A stretch of 64,000 nucleotides of DNA, taken from contig OZ010572.1 of assembly GCA_963932145.1 (NCBI GenBank), positions 85,863,686 to 85,927,685 of the forward strand. Reading direction: 5' to 3'. Source of the DNA: Acanthosepion lycidas (Eukaryota; Mollusca; Cephalopoda; Sepiida; Sepiidae). Each line of letters starts with the position of its first letter. The first letter of the stretch is position 1. The notes below the pieces were generated by a model, which ran no database searches, was not told the DNA's origin, and saw only the letters and a list, made by a program, of their open reading frames with translations. Made by a program: the position numbers and the translations under genes. Shown here in pieces: positions 22,151 to 32,845 of the stretch.

Positions 22151-22614
22151 CGTTCTGAAACGAGTGGTTCAACATAAGTAGTTCTTTTAGGGAGGCTCAG
22201 TGACTATAATGTTGATCCTACATTGTTTCAAGTTTGTTGTAGACGTTGATTTAAACAGGAATCAATATGTAACATTGCGTAGATAAAAGGATGAATAACC
22301 GATTCACTTCATGTTGATTTCCATCTAATTTAATAACACTAAACTGAGTACGTTTCGAGGCCAAGGGAGATAGACACTGTAATTGGTACGGGTTCCGGGC
22401 AAGAATATCAGACAAGACCAGACTAAATCTAATATGTGTGGGAACGACGAATAGACTCTTGATCTCTTATGTTTAGTGCCAAGTCAATCTGATTGAAATA
22501 TCTTCTTTTTTTTTCATGTTTGTTGTTTTCTTTTCACTTTGTTCATAACTCTACTGTTTTTGTATTTGGATTTTACGGCAGGATAATCTCGTCTTTCGTT
22601 GCTTCCACGACGTA

Positions 22615-22745
22615 TTCGCAGGACGTTAATGGATAACGGTTTGGAATCAGAAATCAGAGAGCTGAGTGCGAATTCCAGTCGGTTTTGTTGCATTCACTTA
22701 CGAGCAATTCATCTCCTCTCCCCATCTATGAGTTAAATTGTAGTG
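22615..22745 (+). mobile_element. tRNA-derived SINE fragment (family B)
   Basis: taatggataacggtttggaa, then gagctgagtgcgaattccag, then cattcacttacgag, then ctcctctccccatctatgag follow the family order seen at 46425-46530. Confidence 0.65.
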
Positions 22746-23215
22746 TACGTGTTTGAAAAGAAATCATTGTCATTCTCAAAATTTTCATGCAATTATTTTA
22801 AAATGATTCTTAAAAACCAAAAATATGTTTCAGATAATACTAAAACGGTTGATAACCCGTAAAAACAAATTAATCGTTGATTTTTCCTTTTCTACGCCGC
22901 CTTCTTCTCGAAAAAATCGAATGCTTAGGAAATCACTTTCTTTCTTTACCTGCTTTATTCATTGAATGGAAATCGTTCTTCTTTTTATTTCTTTGTTACA
23001 TTCTTTCCCCGTTTCTTTCTCCGTTTCTTTCTTTAAGGAAAGTGGACCATTTTTCTTTTTCACCGTGTATTTACTTTTTCTTCTCTCCAACTTAGATCGA
23101 AGAGGTCGTCTCACAAATAATATAGGCTTCAATATCGATGATATCTGACATTTCTTTTCTCTTCGTCATGTACTTTCTTTTTTCTTCCTTCTGACCAGTT
23201 TATACAAAAAAATGT
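22746..23215. other. Unassigned TC-rich interval
   Basis: Long TTTC-rich stretches at 22870-23195. The short frames across it are low-complexity. Confidence 0.4.
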
Positions 23216-23221
23216 TGTCTA

Positions 23222-23223
<2 letters not shown>

Positions 23224-23301
<78 letters not shown>
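23224..23301. repeat. (AT)n microsatellite, about 78 bp
   Basis: One of the longest pure AT tracts in the window. Confidence 0.98.
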
Positions 23302-23305
<4 letters not shown>

Positions 23306-23814
23306 TTTCGCTTGCGCTTAGAGAAGAACCTATCCTTCAGTTAGCTATATTGCTACGCGCGCTGCATGGGGGTCGCGTCCCTGGCCATTTAAGCGTGTCT
23401 GTTCCTTCTGGTTGAACCTTCATCTATTTTTACTGAGAATAAACAAATAATGCATTAAATTTTGAATAAATTTTGATGAATACATTTTTTGTGGGGCGGG
23501 GGTATTACATTGATTACGTTTTCTCTACCTCCGAGAAATGTTAAATATCTAATTCCTTTGTTTAGTTCATACTATAAATTACAGACACCCCATTAAACGA
23601 GTGGCGTTCTTCCAATCTTTGTGATCGGGGAAGCTTTAAAAAAAGATAAAAATACTTTCAATTATGCTGGAAAGCCTTACACTTTCTGAATATGGTCCAA
23701 ACTAATTAAAGATTCGAGTCCTTTCTACAAATGAAAGCCATTATGGTTTCCGTGTAGATCACACGATATCTAGTTTTATAATATACGTTAACTATTTATA
23801 TTATTTACTTTGTT
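23302..23814. other. Unassigned interval
   Basis: Short GC-richer start (gctacgcgcgctgcatgggg) but no open frame or motif. Confidence 0.35.
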
Positions 23815-24110
23815 CAGATAGTTGTCCTCATCTTTATCGTCATATTCACGACATTTCGGCCGTTGTAAGCTTCGGCTTTCTTCGGATGATTGGAATTTTG
23901 AACTGAACCTTTTATTTCCTACACCGAGGTAAATTGTTCTGGTTCTACGTGCCATGCCTCTTCCGTATGTCTCAGTTATTTTCTTTTAACTCAACTCTCC
24001 ATTTTTTTGCTCCCTAGATATTGAACTCTTTGTGTCAAGTCACAGGATCCAAGCAACGTTTTTTATCCACTGGGCCATGTGTTTCTTCACAGATACATAT
24101 AGCAATTCAC
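23815..24110 (-). mobile_element. SINE with GGCCGAAACGTCG-type tail, inverted (family T)
   Basis: In reverse complement the order is: tRNA-like head (ccagtggataaaaaacgttg, about 24070), a body with gagttgagtt, then the tail gccgaaatgtcgtgaatatg followed by tttatcgtc-type sequence (about 23830-23860). The same order occurs at 28985-29252 and 54155-54405. Confidence 0.7.
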
Positions 24111-24300
24111 AGTTGAGTTGGTTAGATGTAACCATAAGTTTTATGCTAACAGTTTATTCTATCGCACTTCTTGCTTGTGGAACTCTCTTCCGACTCCTAT
24201 AGCCGTAAGAGAGTTCCACAAGCAAGATCCAACTATGATCTTTAAAAATTTGAATTCAATGTCAATCGTTATCTACTCTCTTCCTGGTTACGTTTCTATT
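24111..24300 (+). pseudogene. LINE RT C-terminal fragment with internal inverted repeat
   Basis: The frame from 24118 reads NSLFYRTSCLWNSLPTPIAV, the CLWNSLP block of the jockey/CR1-like RT tail. A 20-bp arm (cttgcttgtggaactctctt, 24170-24189) is repeated inverted at 24207-24226, so the RT motif region is partly palindromized. Confidence 0.6.
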
Positions 24301-26026
24301 GTTCTCATTGCTTCCGTCTCTTCTTTTTTTTTTCATATAGTTTCACACTCGGTACTCCCTCGTATCTTAGCGATTTTACTGCTTTGTATGGGGTGAAATG
24401 ATTAAAAAATATATATATATATAAGTTTAAAAGAAGTTTAAATGTCTTGAAAGACGGAATTTGCGAAACTAAAATCCGAAGTCTTATTAGAATAGATGAG
24501 TTTCAAAAAAAGGTACTAACAAACTGAAAATTTCGCAAGAAATAATCAAGACAGTGCTGAAATAGAATGTAATATCAATTCTCCTATATGGAAGTGAATG
24601 AGACGGGTGTGTCAATGGTCCAACTACTTGACTCGCTTATGTGAATGATTGGGAGAAAGAGAGTAAGTGAGATGATAAAAAAAAGTCACTAAAAGGTATT
24701 AAGAGTTACTAAGAGTTAAAAATGATATGAAGTTATGGAGAGCTATGATCGCCCTATGTTAACAACATCGAAGAAGAGGAAAGAGTGTCAATGCGATGAT
24801 TATATTTGTAATCCCTGGGTTCGTTTTAAGTTTGAATCAATCTCAATTTCTATTCAGTGTGACTCTAGCTTATAGCATGGATAAACAGTAAAATAAATTG
24901 CATTCTTACATCTTTGTCCATCTACCATAACATGATCTAAGAAATCATATAACTCCGATTACTAATGGGACGACTGTCGGTATCATATTTCATACCTAGT
25001 GCTAGCATCATTATTCATATCAATATTTCTATCGCTAAATGTCAATATCATAGAGAAAGCCTATTTATTTGTAGGACCAACTTACGGTGTAACCAACCTG
25101 TTTTGATCAAAGTCTATGTCTGCTGCTATAATTACATTTCCGACTGATGTATTCGTGGACAGTGACTAAAGTTGGCTTTTGAAACTTTCGCACGGATATT
25201 TGGCATAGAACATTACGTTTGCGCTTTCTTGACTTGCCACGCCCTCCTTAATTGGTCCCAGAATTCATCTGATTTCCTTGTGTCATTGTATATCTCATGT
25301 CTGGTATTTCCCTCATTAGAATGCGGTAGAGACAGATTGTCAGACGGCTTCTAACCTACGGACGACTGCAAGACCAGTTAGTATCTGCTCAGCGGGTAGT
25401 ATCCGAAGCTCTTCCCGCCGCTAAGTTGTCATATTTTATTGCTGCCGATTCGCTTGTACGTGTAGTCATATATACGTTAATGATTTATATTCACTATTTA
25501 TACTTGTCTTCTGTTCGTATCAATTGAGAGTCTCTTGATAAAAGTGAAAGGCAAGAAGGATTTGTAAAAAGAATACTTTTTCTTTTTTTTTTTTTTGGCT
25601 TTCCGATTTTCTATGATAAGATTATTATTTATTGGTTTACTCGAACAGTTGTCCTCATCTTGGTTCTTACAATCATGACATTTTTTTCCTTCGTTTTTTC
25701 CTTCGGACTTTTTCAGCAGTTTGTCATATAGTTAAAATAAACTTGTTCCCGCGTTCGTCTATACGAGGAGAAGTCTTAATTGTCTAAAAATTTCCGTGTG
25801 AAGTTTTTCATATTCGCAATGGAAATTAGGTTACGGCAACATCACGTTGAAACACTGACTTCTGTACGATCGTCTAAGCTAAGCAATGTCGAGCCTGGTC
25901 AGTACATTGATGCTTGGGAATAGCAGGTACTGTAAGCTTGGATGAGCGAAGGGTGTAATGGATAATGGCTCAGAATTGTTAATCAGTAATTTACGGTAAT
26001 AAGAAACAATGTTACATAAAAATAAT

Positions 26027-26030
<4 letters not shown>
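24301..26030. other. Unassigned interval with repeat scraps
   Basis: At 24580-24610 ctcctatatggaagtgaatg resembles the LLYGSE motif of RTE-like RTs (compare 56245) but nothing around it supports a longer match. 25655-25700 looks like a scrap of the family-T SINE tail (gttgtcctcatct ... atgacattttttt). Remaining frames (60 codons at 24965 and 25172) have no motif. Confidence 0.35.
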
Positions 26031-26076
<46 letters not shown>

Positions 26077-26084
26077 CACGCACA

Positions 26085-26128
<44 letters not shown>

Positions 26129-26190
26129 GAGAGAGAAAGAAAGCGAAAGGAAGAGAGAGCGAAAGAAAGAGAGGATGAGCAAGAGAGAGA
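26031..26190. repeat. (AT)n, (TC)n, (TA)n, (GA)n microsatellite cluster
   Basis: AT 26031-26072, TC 26085-26097, TA 26098-26124, then an imperfect GA run to about 26190. Confidence 0.95.
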
Positions 26191-26335
26191 GAGATTTTTA
26201 ACCTGAGAAAGCCAAAGAGAGCATATGCTCTCTAACAAAATGCGTTAATCTTACAAACACCTCCCACATACATATATGTGTTTGTGTGTGTTTAATAGTA
26301 TTTGAAATAAAAGTGAAGAGATGGAAATGTAAAAA

Positions 26336-26338
<3 letters not shown>

Positions 26339-26408
<70 letters not shown>

Positions 26409-26425
26409 GTGTGTGAGCGTGTGTG
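26339..26425. repeat. (AT)n(GT)n microsatellite
   Basis: Compound dinucleotide tract with two interruptions in the GT part. Confidence 0.96.
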
Positions 26426-27080
26426 TAATCTTACCGGTAGATTGCCATTACACTACGATATTAGGAGTAAATGGATTGGTTTCTTTGGGTACTGAAAGAA
26501 TTTGCCCCTGCCTTTCATATTCCCCACGGATTGTTGAAAACATTCTAGTTATATGATCTTGAGCCACCTTGGACTCGATGCAATGACAAGTATGTTCGCT
26601 ATTTCTCATAGCGGGTAACCACATTTATACGTCGTCCAAAACTCACCTGCAATAAATAAATATAATAACATAAAAATAGAGAACGTAATTATTTGGGGCA
26701 TAATATCCAAATGTTTGCATTCCGGAAATAACTTTCTTATTGCACATGTCCTCGCATATTTTAGAAAACATTATGGGCTCTAAGGATTTTTTAAGTTATC
26801 AAAAACGTCTAAAAATGCATGTCCGGTGAACGACTTTTTGTTTGTATTTTTTTTTTAAATAATTTCTTTTTACTATTTATTTTATTTTTTTATGGAATGA
26901 CTAAAATTTCTGGTACATACTTAAAAAATAATAATTGCTGGGAAGTACGTTGAATTTCCCTAGTGTATATTTGCTGCTTAACCAAAAATATATATGTTGC
27001 TTAATAATACGTAAATATATTTAGATATAATATTTTTTTCTTTTTTTATACTAATGTTCACCAAATACAAGGCACAAGAA
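26426..27080. other. Unassigned interval
   Basis: No motif. AT content rises after 26820. Confidence 0.4.
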
Positions 27081-27089
27081 CCACTCAAA

Positions 27090-27540
27090 GTAGAGGCGTA
27101 TAGATATGAATGAAAGAGGTGATAGGAAATGAAGATTATGAACATTAGGATGATAGGTAAAGATTAGCCGTTGACTTGAATATGTTAAGCTTGTAGTGTC
27201 AAGAGAAGCATTGCGGTAAGAAGTTCCTTCACATTGTGGCTGTTCTTAGAGAGAAAAAATCTCTCTGGTTGGAACATTCTTTGTATGATTTGGAATACGG
27301 AGGAAATGAGAGTGATTCAACTTCGTAAAAGTACCAAGGCGTGTCCTAGTTGTAAATGTCTGAACTGGTAGAACTGAAGAATGGAACTCAACCAAAAATG
27401 TATCATGGAAATAGCGATAGAGTGTCTAGAGGCTTGCGAGATCGAGTCAATGCCATACGAGACCACGTAAACAATTTTGAACTCTATCGGTGCTGGAAAG
27501 TGAGGACATAGCAGCTCCAGCCCAGATATTTCAGCAATAT
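27090..27540 (-). pseudogene. Jockey/CR1-like LINE RT, C-terminal part
   Basis: The minus strand reads, with shifts, TLYRYFHDTFLVEFHSSVLP, then VQTFTTRTRLGTFTKLNHSH and FLRIPN, then a degraded tail. This is the RYFHG...EL and HSHFLRIP part of the RT family also found at 10240-10950 and 46700-47130. Confidence 0.7.
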
Positions 27541-28504
27541 TTTTTTTTTCTTTTAAAGATAAAGTATGGTCGAACAGCCTGGCGTGATAGACTTAGCCGA
27601 CTATTTTTCCAATATTTTTAGCAAGGTAATAAGTAACTTGACATACTATGTCTCTATGTATTTTAGGAAAGAGATGCGCATTTATAAATATTGGGAAAGC
27701 TCAAGATGCTAAATAAAAGAAAGCCATAATTTTTTTTTTTAATATGCCTGGTGGAAATAAATGAATACTTTGTAATGAGACTGAATGTTGAGGTTCTTTT
27801 ATATTCTGATTGTTTTACATGATACGACATCTAAACAATTTGCGTGACACTATGATTGGGACATTCACACAGAAGAGGAAGATATGAATTTATCACAACT
27901 GTTTCTGTATTATGGCTGGCGGATGGGCTCTTTGAAGTCTGGTCATCAAAGCGGCATCCACTTGACGGAAAATGAACGGAAGAGGAAATGAATGAATGAG
28001 GGTTTGGAATCAAGTGAAAACAAACTGAACATAGATGAATTCCGTTTGCTGGTCTGTATTACCTGTCACTATTGAGATTAAAGAAGTCAGTTGTCGTTCA
28101 CTCTTTGTTGCGGGACAAACTGGGGCCCGTTCGTATTGCCACACATCCTTGTGCTCAGATAGGCAGAGACTTGATAGGCAGAGGGGAAGAGCTGATATTT
28201 GTTCGACTGACATGGCAGAAGTTTTCACCAATGTCACCTAAATACCTACCCAGAGAGCAATTGAGGAAATGCTTAAATATATTGGTTCGAGGTTTCATTT
28301 CTCGGCGTGGCCTTTTCTTTCACCTTTCGCTTTCTTGTGAGCCTGACACGAGACATTCTTCGGTCTTGGTGCAAACTGATAGGAAAGAGAATTGGCCGCT
28401 CGGTGGAAAGCTGGTCTACGATCCTATTGTCGATTCATACAGCATGAATCAGAAGTAAAGCTATTTCCAATATTGTAGTGTGATTTAAAATCTAATCCTT
28501 TAGT
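27541..28504. other. Interval with one unexplained open frame
   Basis: The + frame 28072-28458 (128 codons, opening at TTG, no early ATG) covers a slightly GC-richer block and has no recognised domain, repeat or signal peptide. A 75-codon minus frame overlaps it at 28010-28237. It may be a chance frame or a piece of an unidentified element or exon. Confidence 0.3.
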
Positions 28505-28760
28505 CTATGTGCCGTATCCACTCAGAGCCAGGGAGGAGGATCATGGCACTCCCCAATGTCCAATATCTCTTTTGTTTGTCTCCTTACTATACTTCCAAAT
28601 CCATGTTCTACAATCTGTTAACACATGCACCACCCGTAAATTAATCGATCTATCTCCCTGCTCCATTTGTCTTTAGCAGGTCCTACGAATGTCAAAATCT
28701 CCAAGCCTACTTTCCTAACTATTATTACCCAGAAACGTCAACTGCCTATTCATTATCCTA
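28505..28760. repeat. Dispersed repeat fragment (similar to 18061-18330)
   Basis: See the similarity to 18065-18130; only the first 70-100 bp can be aligned by eye. Confidence 0.4.
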
Positions 28761-28904
28761 GATTGAGAAATCGGTGTACCGATTTCTAATTTCAACTGCA
28801 TTCGTTACATCCATTTACTCGCAAATACTCTAAGAAAAGGTATGAATCAATCACCTCTCCTCATCTATGGATTAAATAGTAGAACGTTATCTAAAGTCAC
28901 AAAG

Positions 28905-29260
28905 GCCCTTATTGTCATATTTACGACGTTTTGGCCGTTGTGAGCCGTGGCGTTTTTCAGGTGATACACGATATAATTTCTCCAAGTAGACCCAGTGGAT
29001 AAAAGCGTTGGTTGAAGTGATCCAGTGATTTCACTTAAAGATTTGTGAGTTCAATACCTGGCCACAGTAGAGATGAGAAAAATCTTGGAGAGTTGAGTTA
29101 CTAAAGGGAAATCATTGAAATTAGGATATCCAGAAAGGGTATAGCACTTGGAACTAGAACATTCTATCCTCGTGGACGAAATTCCAACGTATATCACCTG
29201 AAAAAGGCCGGAGCGTACAATGGCCGAAACGTCGTGAATATGACAATAATTATAAGAACA
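28905..29260 (+). mobile_element. Family-T SINE carrying an inverted copy of its own tail
   Basis: Forward element: tRNA-like head ccagtggataaaagcgttgg (about 28991), a B-box-like gtgagttcaatacc (about 29046), then the tail cacctgaaaaaggccgga ... ggccgaaacgtcgtgaatat (29188-29245). The same tail lies inverted in front of the head (28914-28970: catatttacgacgttttggc), making about 55-bp inverted ends. Confidence 0.7.
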
Positions 29261-29290
29261 GTAATGCGAACAATAGCGTAAATAGTTACA

Positions 29291-29782
29291 ATGCCTCAGA
29301 AATATAGACAAAAGTCACGAAACGTTGTTAAGCCGTATAAATTGATAAGGGTTGATAAACCGTATAAATTGATAAAGGTTGATAAGCCGTATAAATTGAA
29401 AAGGGTTGATAAACCGTATAAATTGATAAGGGTTGATAAACCGTATAAATTGACAAGGGTTGATACGCCGTATAAATTGATAAGGGTTGATAAACCGTAT
29501 AAATTGATAAGGGTTGATAAACCGTATAAATTGACAAGAGTTGATAAGCCGTATAGATTGATAAGGGTTGATAAGCCGTATAAATTGATAAGGGTTGATA
29601 AGCCGTATAAATTGATAAGGGTTGATAAGCCGTATAATGACCAAATCAATCAATCAATCGCGGTCATAAGCACAAGAGTTCTTTCGTCCACATTTTCTTT
29701 AAATTTGTTACTCACATGTTCCATCAAATTCTCGTTATTCTTCGTGGGTTTATTTTGTGGCACCCATTTTCTCACCAAGTAA
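29291..29782 (+). repeat. 27-bp minisatellite (12 copies) inside an ATG-started 163-codon frame
   Basis: Units of gttgataagccgtataaatt followed by gataagg start at 29324 and repeat every 27 bp to 29637 (11 full copies plus one partial). The + frame begins with ATG at 29291 and encodes repeats of PYKLIRVDK, a basic 9-residue motif, then 48 unrelated residues (YNDQINQSIAVISTRV onwards). Three minus-strand frames across the array are open as well, for example NPYQFIRLI and TVYQPLSIY. Openness in four frames points to the repeat, not to selection. Sequence variation among units is low, indicating recent or ongoing expansion. Confidence 0.88.
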
Positions 29783-31129
29783 CATATGACCGGTTGTCCT
29801 GGCTAATATGGTACCAGCATCAGCGACCTTCGGCACTTAGGCGGCTGATTGTCTGCAGTGGTCGTTAGAACTGTGGTCGTGAAAATATACATGACTCAGT
29901 TTTCTGGTAAATAGCGGCTACGCCTTATTAGGGCCGTTGAATGGACACGAGACACAAAGAAAGAAGGAAGAAAAATAAAATAAGGACTTTTTCTTTTTTC
30001 GATTAAGAAACCGTGAGTTACTGTGTGAGTTGTACCAGTGAAGAGAAGGCAGGACAAAAAATAGAAATAAAAATAACTAAAAAATAACAATTGAAAAAAT
30101 AAAAATAAATAAAAGAGAAAAGGAAAAAAAGAACCTAATTATTCTCACTCGTCCCTATAGATGCTCTGCTTCACATTTTTTTTTCTTTGTCGGTAGTGGC
30201 GTCAGCCGTAAAGTGTCCGTCTTCTAACACGTCCCCGCCCTGAATATGCTATACCAATATGTCTTCTGTCTCGCGCTGACACCGATAATTTTTTTATTCG
30301 GTGTTACTAACACAAACCTTTTCAAACAGGTGTGTACACAGTTGTTATTTTTTATTGATATACATTTATTTTAATTTTTTTTTAATTTTTATTCTCAAGC
30401 CTTTCTTTCGACACTTGTTTCCGATTTTTCCTCCCTACTTGTAAATCATTCATTTAGCTTTTTATTCTCTTTTCTGTTTCGTATTTTTTTTCTGATATTA
30501 TTTCTAGAAAATACTTTATTTCTCGTTAATTGATCAATCTTCCTTCTTTTTGTAAAAATGTTTTATTTCTTTCTTTGGGTTTTTCGCCTGAATTTGTAAA
30601 TATATTTTATGTGTATCGAAAATACACGTCGTCAAAAAAGATATATGTCATACTTGTAATTATCGTAAGTACTGGCTGATTGTCGCCATGACACTGCTGG
30701 GCAGCCTGGCAAATCTTAATACGTATGAGAGTGGCGCAAAAGAAATGTCTTTTCGCACGACACGCGCTGCTTTGGTTTGTTTAATAATTTACGATCAAGT
30801 GCGTCTCACGCTAAAAAGCTTCAACAAAATAAGAGACCCCCACCACACACACATACACGCAAAAAAAAAATCACTGTAAAACACAATAATGAAAATATTG
30901 GTAGGGAACATAAATTTGAAAAATAGCGCAAGAGATATAAGTCAAGAGAAAAAAATGTCGATAATGATAATTTTCATGATAGGCACGCTGGCAATAATGA
31001 GAAAGAGAGAAGATGAAGTTAAATAAGCAGAATAAAAAGACGGATAAATTATGTCGTATTTTATAATATAAAAGAAATGCTGATTTTCTGTCCGTCACAC
31101 ACTGTCTGCATCTGATTTTGTATGGGCGT
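29783..31129. other. Unassigned interval, T-rich from 30340 to 30620
   Basis: No motif in any frame. The T-rich stretch resembles the LINE leaders at 36190-36480 in composition only. Confidence 0.4.
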
Positions 31130-31745
31130 ATGTAGCCATTTTCTAAGCAAAGCTTAGATGTGACACCAGGCTGAAAGTACAAAGCCCTAGGAAGGATCGA
31201 ACTCACTACTAAGTCGTAATTCATCTAGCGAGACAAGTTTACCAAACATCACACCATGCTGAAGTAGCGAACCTTAGACGTGGTACAAGGCCGAAATTAT
31301 GGAGCACTTATTGAGGATCGAATTCACTACTCAATCATAATTTGTCTTGCGAGAGAAGCTTTCTAACAATTATACCATAGAATTAGTTATTTCCCAAACG
31401 AAGCTTAGACGTGGCACAAGGCTGAAAATATGGAGCAGCTATTGAGAATCATACTCATTATTAATTGTTCTAACGAGACTAGCTTGCTAATCATTACACC
31501 ACGTCGAAGTGCTCAAAATGGTTTTCTAAGCATAGTTCGGATGTGACACAACGCCTAAAGTATTGATCCCCCAGTGAGGATCGAACACGCTACTCAGTCG
31601 TAATTGATCTCGCGATACAATCTTATTAACATCATGTTAATGTAGCGATTTTCTAAGCGAAGCTTAAATGTCGCACAAGGCACACCTAGTGGGGATCGAA
31701 CTCACTACTCAGTAGTAATTGATATGGCGAAACAAGCTTGCATGG
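31130..31745 (-). repeat. Five-copy tandem array of tRNA-like units
   Basis: ggatcgaactcactactcag-type strings recur at about 31195, 31315, 31445, 31578 and 31694 (spacing 116-133 bp). Each is followed by cgagacaagcttgctaacca and ttacacca, and preceded by gcttagacgtggcacaaggc. Read on the minus strand this is TGGTGTAATGGTTAGCAAGC ... GAGTTCGATCCTC. That is a tRNA-like A-box region, anticodon-arm spacing and B box (GTTCGATCC), so each unit is a tRNA-derived half with a short tail. Copies are 70-80% alike and have lost parts of the cloverleaf, so functional tRNAs are unlikely. Confidence 0.75.
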
Positions 31746-31967
31746 GCGAACGTAACATACATGCTAAAGTCTGTGTTTTGCATGTGCCATTTAATGCACT
31801 TTAAAAACACGCGTTGATGCACAAACATCGCCCCACACAGTTGGACATTGGACATAATATATTACTATCCGACTTATTTGACAAACCCTACCCTAAGCCA
31901 AACAACAAATTACAAAGTTGCAAACCAAAAAAGAAAAATTTATTTTTTAAAACCTAATAATTCAAAC
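31746..31967. other. Unassigned interval
   Basis: Nothing recognised. An isolated aacctaata string (31951) resembles a mariner tip end. Confidence 0.4.
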
Positions 31968-32040
31968 ATTGCAAAAATGATGTCGTTTTCTCACATATGT
32001 TACTATGTGAGAAAACGACATTATTTTTGCACCAACCTAA
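31968..32040. mobile_element. Mariner-derived palindrome (right-right type), left tip eroded
   Basis: gtcgttttctcacatatgtt then actatgtgagaaaacgac is nearly identical to the centre of 12882-12961. The right end caccaacctaa is intact, with TA after it. Confidence 0.88.
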
Positions 32041-32459
32041 TAATTAAGATTTGTTTGAACTTTTCGGCTATAATTTTTTTTTAAATTTGTGTGTCATTAA
32101 ATGAAAATTTACATGCGAACATACAAACACACACAATTTAAAAAAGAAATAAAACAAAAAAAAACGTTATTTTTATTTAAAATGCAATGACAGATTAACA
32201 GTCTTGCTCCAGTATGCTTTTATTTCATCAGCATTTTTCTTATGATAGTGTTAGCTGTAATTTTCGTCGTCCAGAAATATTTTTCCACGAGTTTTTGATT
32301 TTCGGAACTTAGCCATGGGTTCCAATAAAAATATAATCTATAAAATCCAGAATCTTTTAGATGTTTGTGGTACGCACGGTTTGAATGAACTGAAAATGCA
32401 AGCTTAATTTTCTCTTTCTTGAAAAAAGAAGTATTTCTTTCTTAATTTTCTTTATGGTA
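32041..32459. other. Unassigned AT-rich interval
   Basis: No open frame or repeat recognised. Confidence 0.4.
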
Positions 32460-32645
32460 CAGTGTAACCCGGATATAAGAGAGTTGTCGAGACCGGAGAA
32501 GAAGTCTCTTATATCCGGATCTCTCTTATATCCAGGTTTGGTCTATTTTGTCTAGGTAAGTATGGCTCTAATATGGGACCAGAGAAAATCTCTCTTATAT
32601 CCAGGTTTCTCTTATATCCGGGTCTCTTATATCCGGGTTACACGG
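32460..32645. mobile_element. Pogo/Tigger-like miniature element, 186 bp
   Basis: CAGTGTAACCCGGATATAAG at left, ccgggttacacgg at right, TA on both sides. It holds more internal cccggatataagag repeats than the 154- and 170-bp copies, which accounts for its greater length. Confidence 0.92.
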
Positions 32646-32784
32646 TAACAACCTTTCTGCTTCTTTAGAGTAATTAAATGTATTGGTGTACCTACTTCTA
32701 TATTAAACAACTCGTTAAAAATGGTAACTTCAAAAAAATTATCAGTTATAAGCTATTATTCAAGGATGCCTTTGTATATGGACA

Positions 32785-32845
32785 CAAATGCCCAGGGACG
32801 CAATTGTCTGGTACGCAATTGACCCGGACGCAACTGTCCCTCCAT
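32785..32845. repeat. Short tandem motif around GACGCAATTGTCC
   Basis: Three adjacent near-copies: ggacgcaattgtctgg, tacgcaattgacccgg, acgcaactgtccc. Found nowhere else in the window. Confidence 0.6.

Noticed and set aside
26640-26665. Splice-site pair on the minus strand (ttgcag then gtgagt)
   Set aside because: Acceptor-like and donor-like strings touch with no exon between them and no open frame nearby; chance.
29324-29637. Possible CRISPR array
   Set aside because: The 27-bp units are contiguous with no spacers between them, and the context is a eukaryotic repeat region.
31130-31745. Functional tRNA gene cluster
   Set aside because: Units lack pairing in the acceptor and anticodon arms by eye and differ by deletions, so only a tRNA-derived repeat is called.
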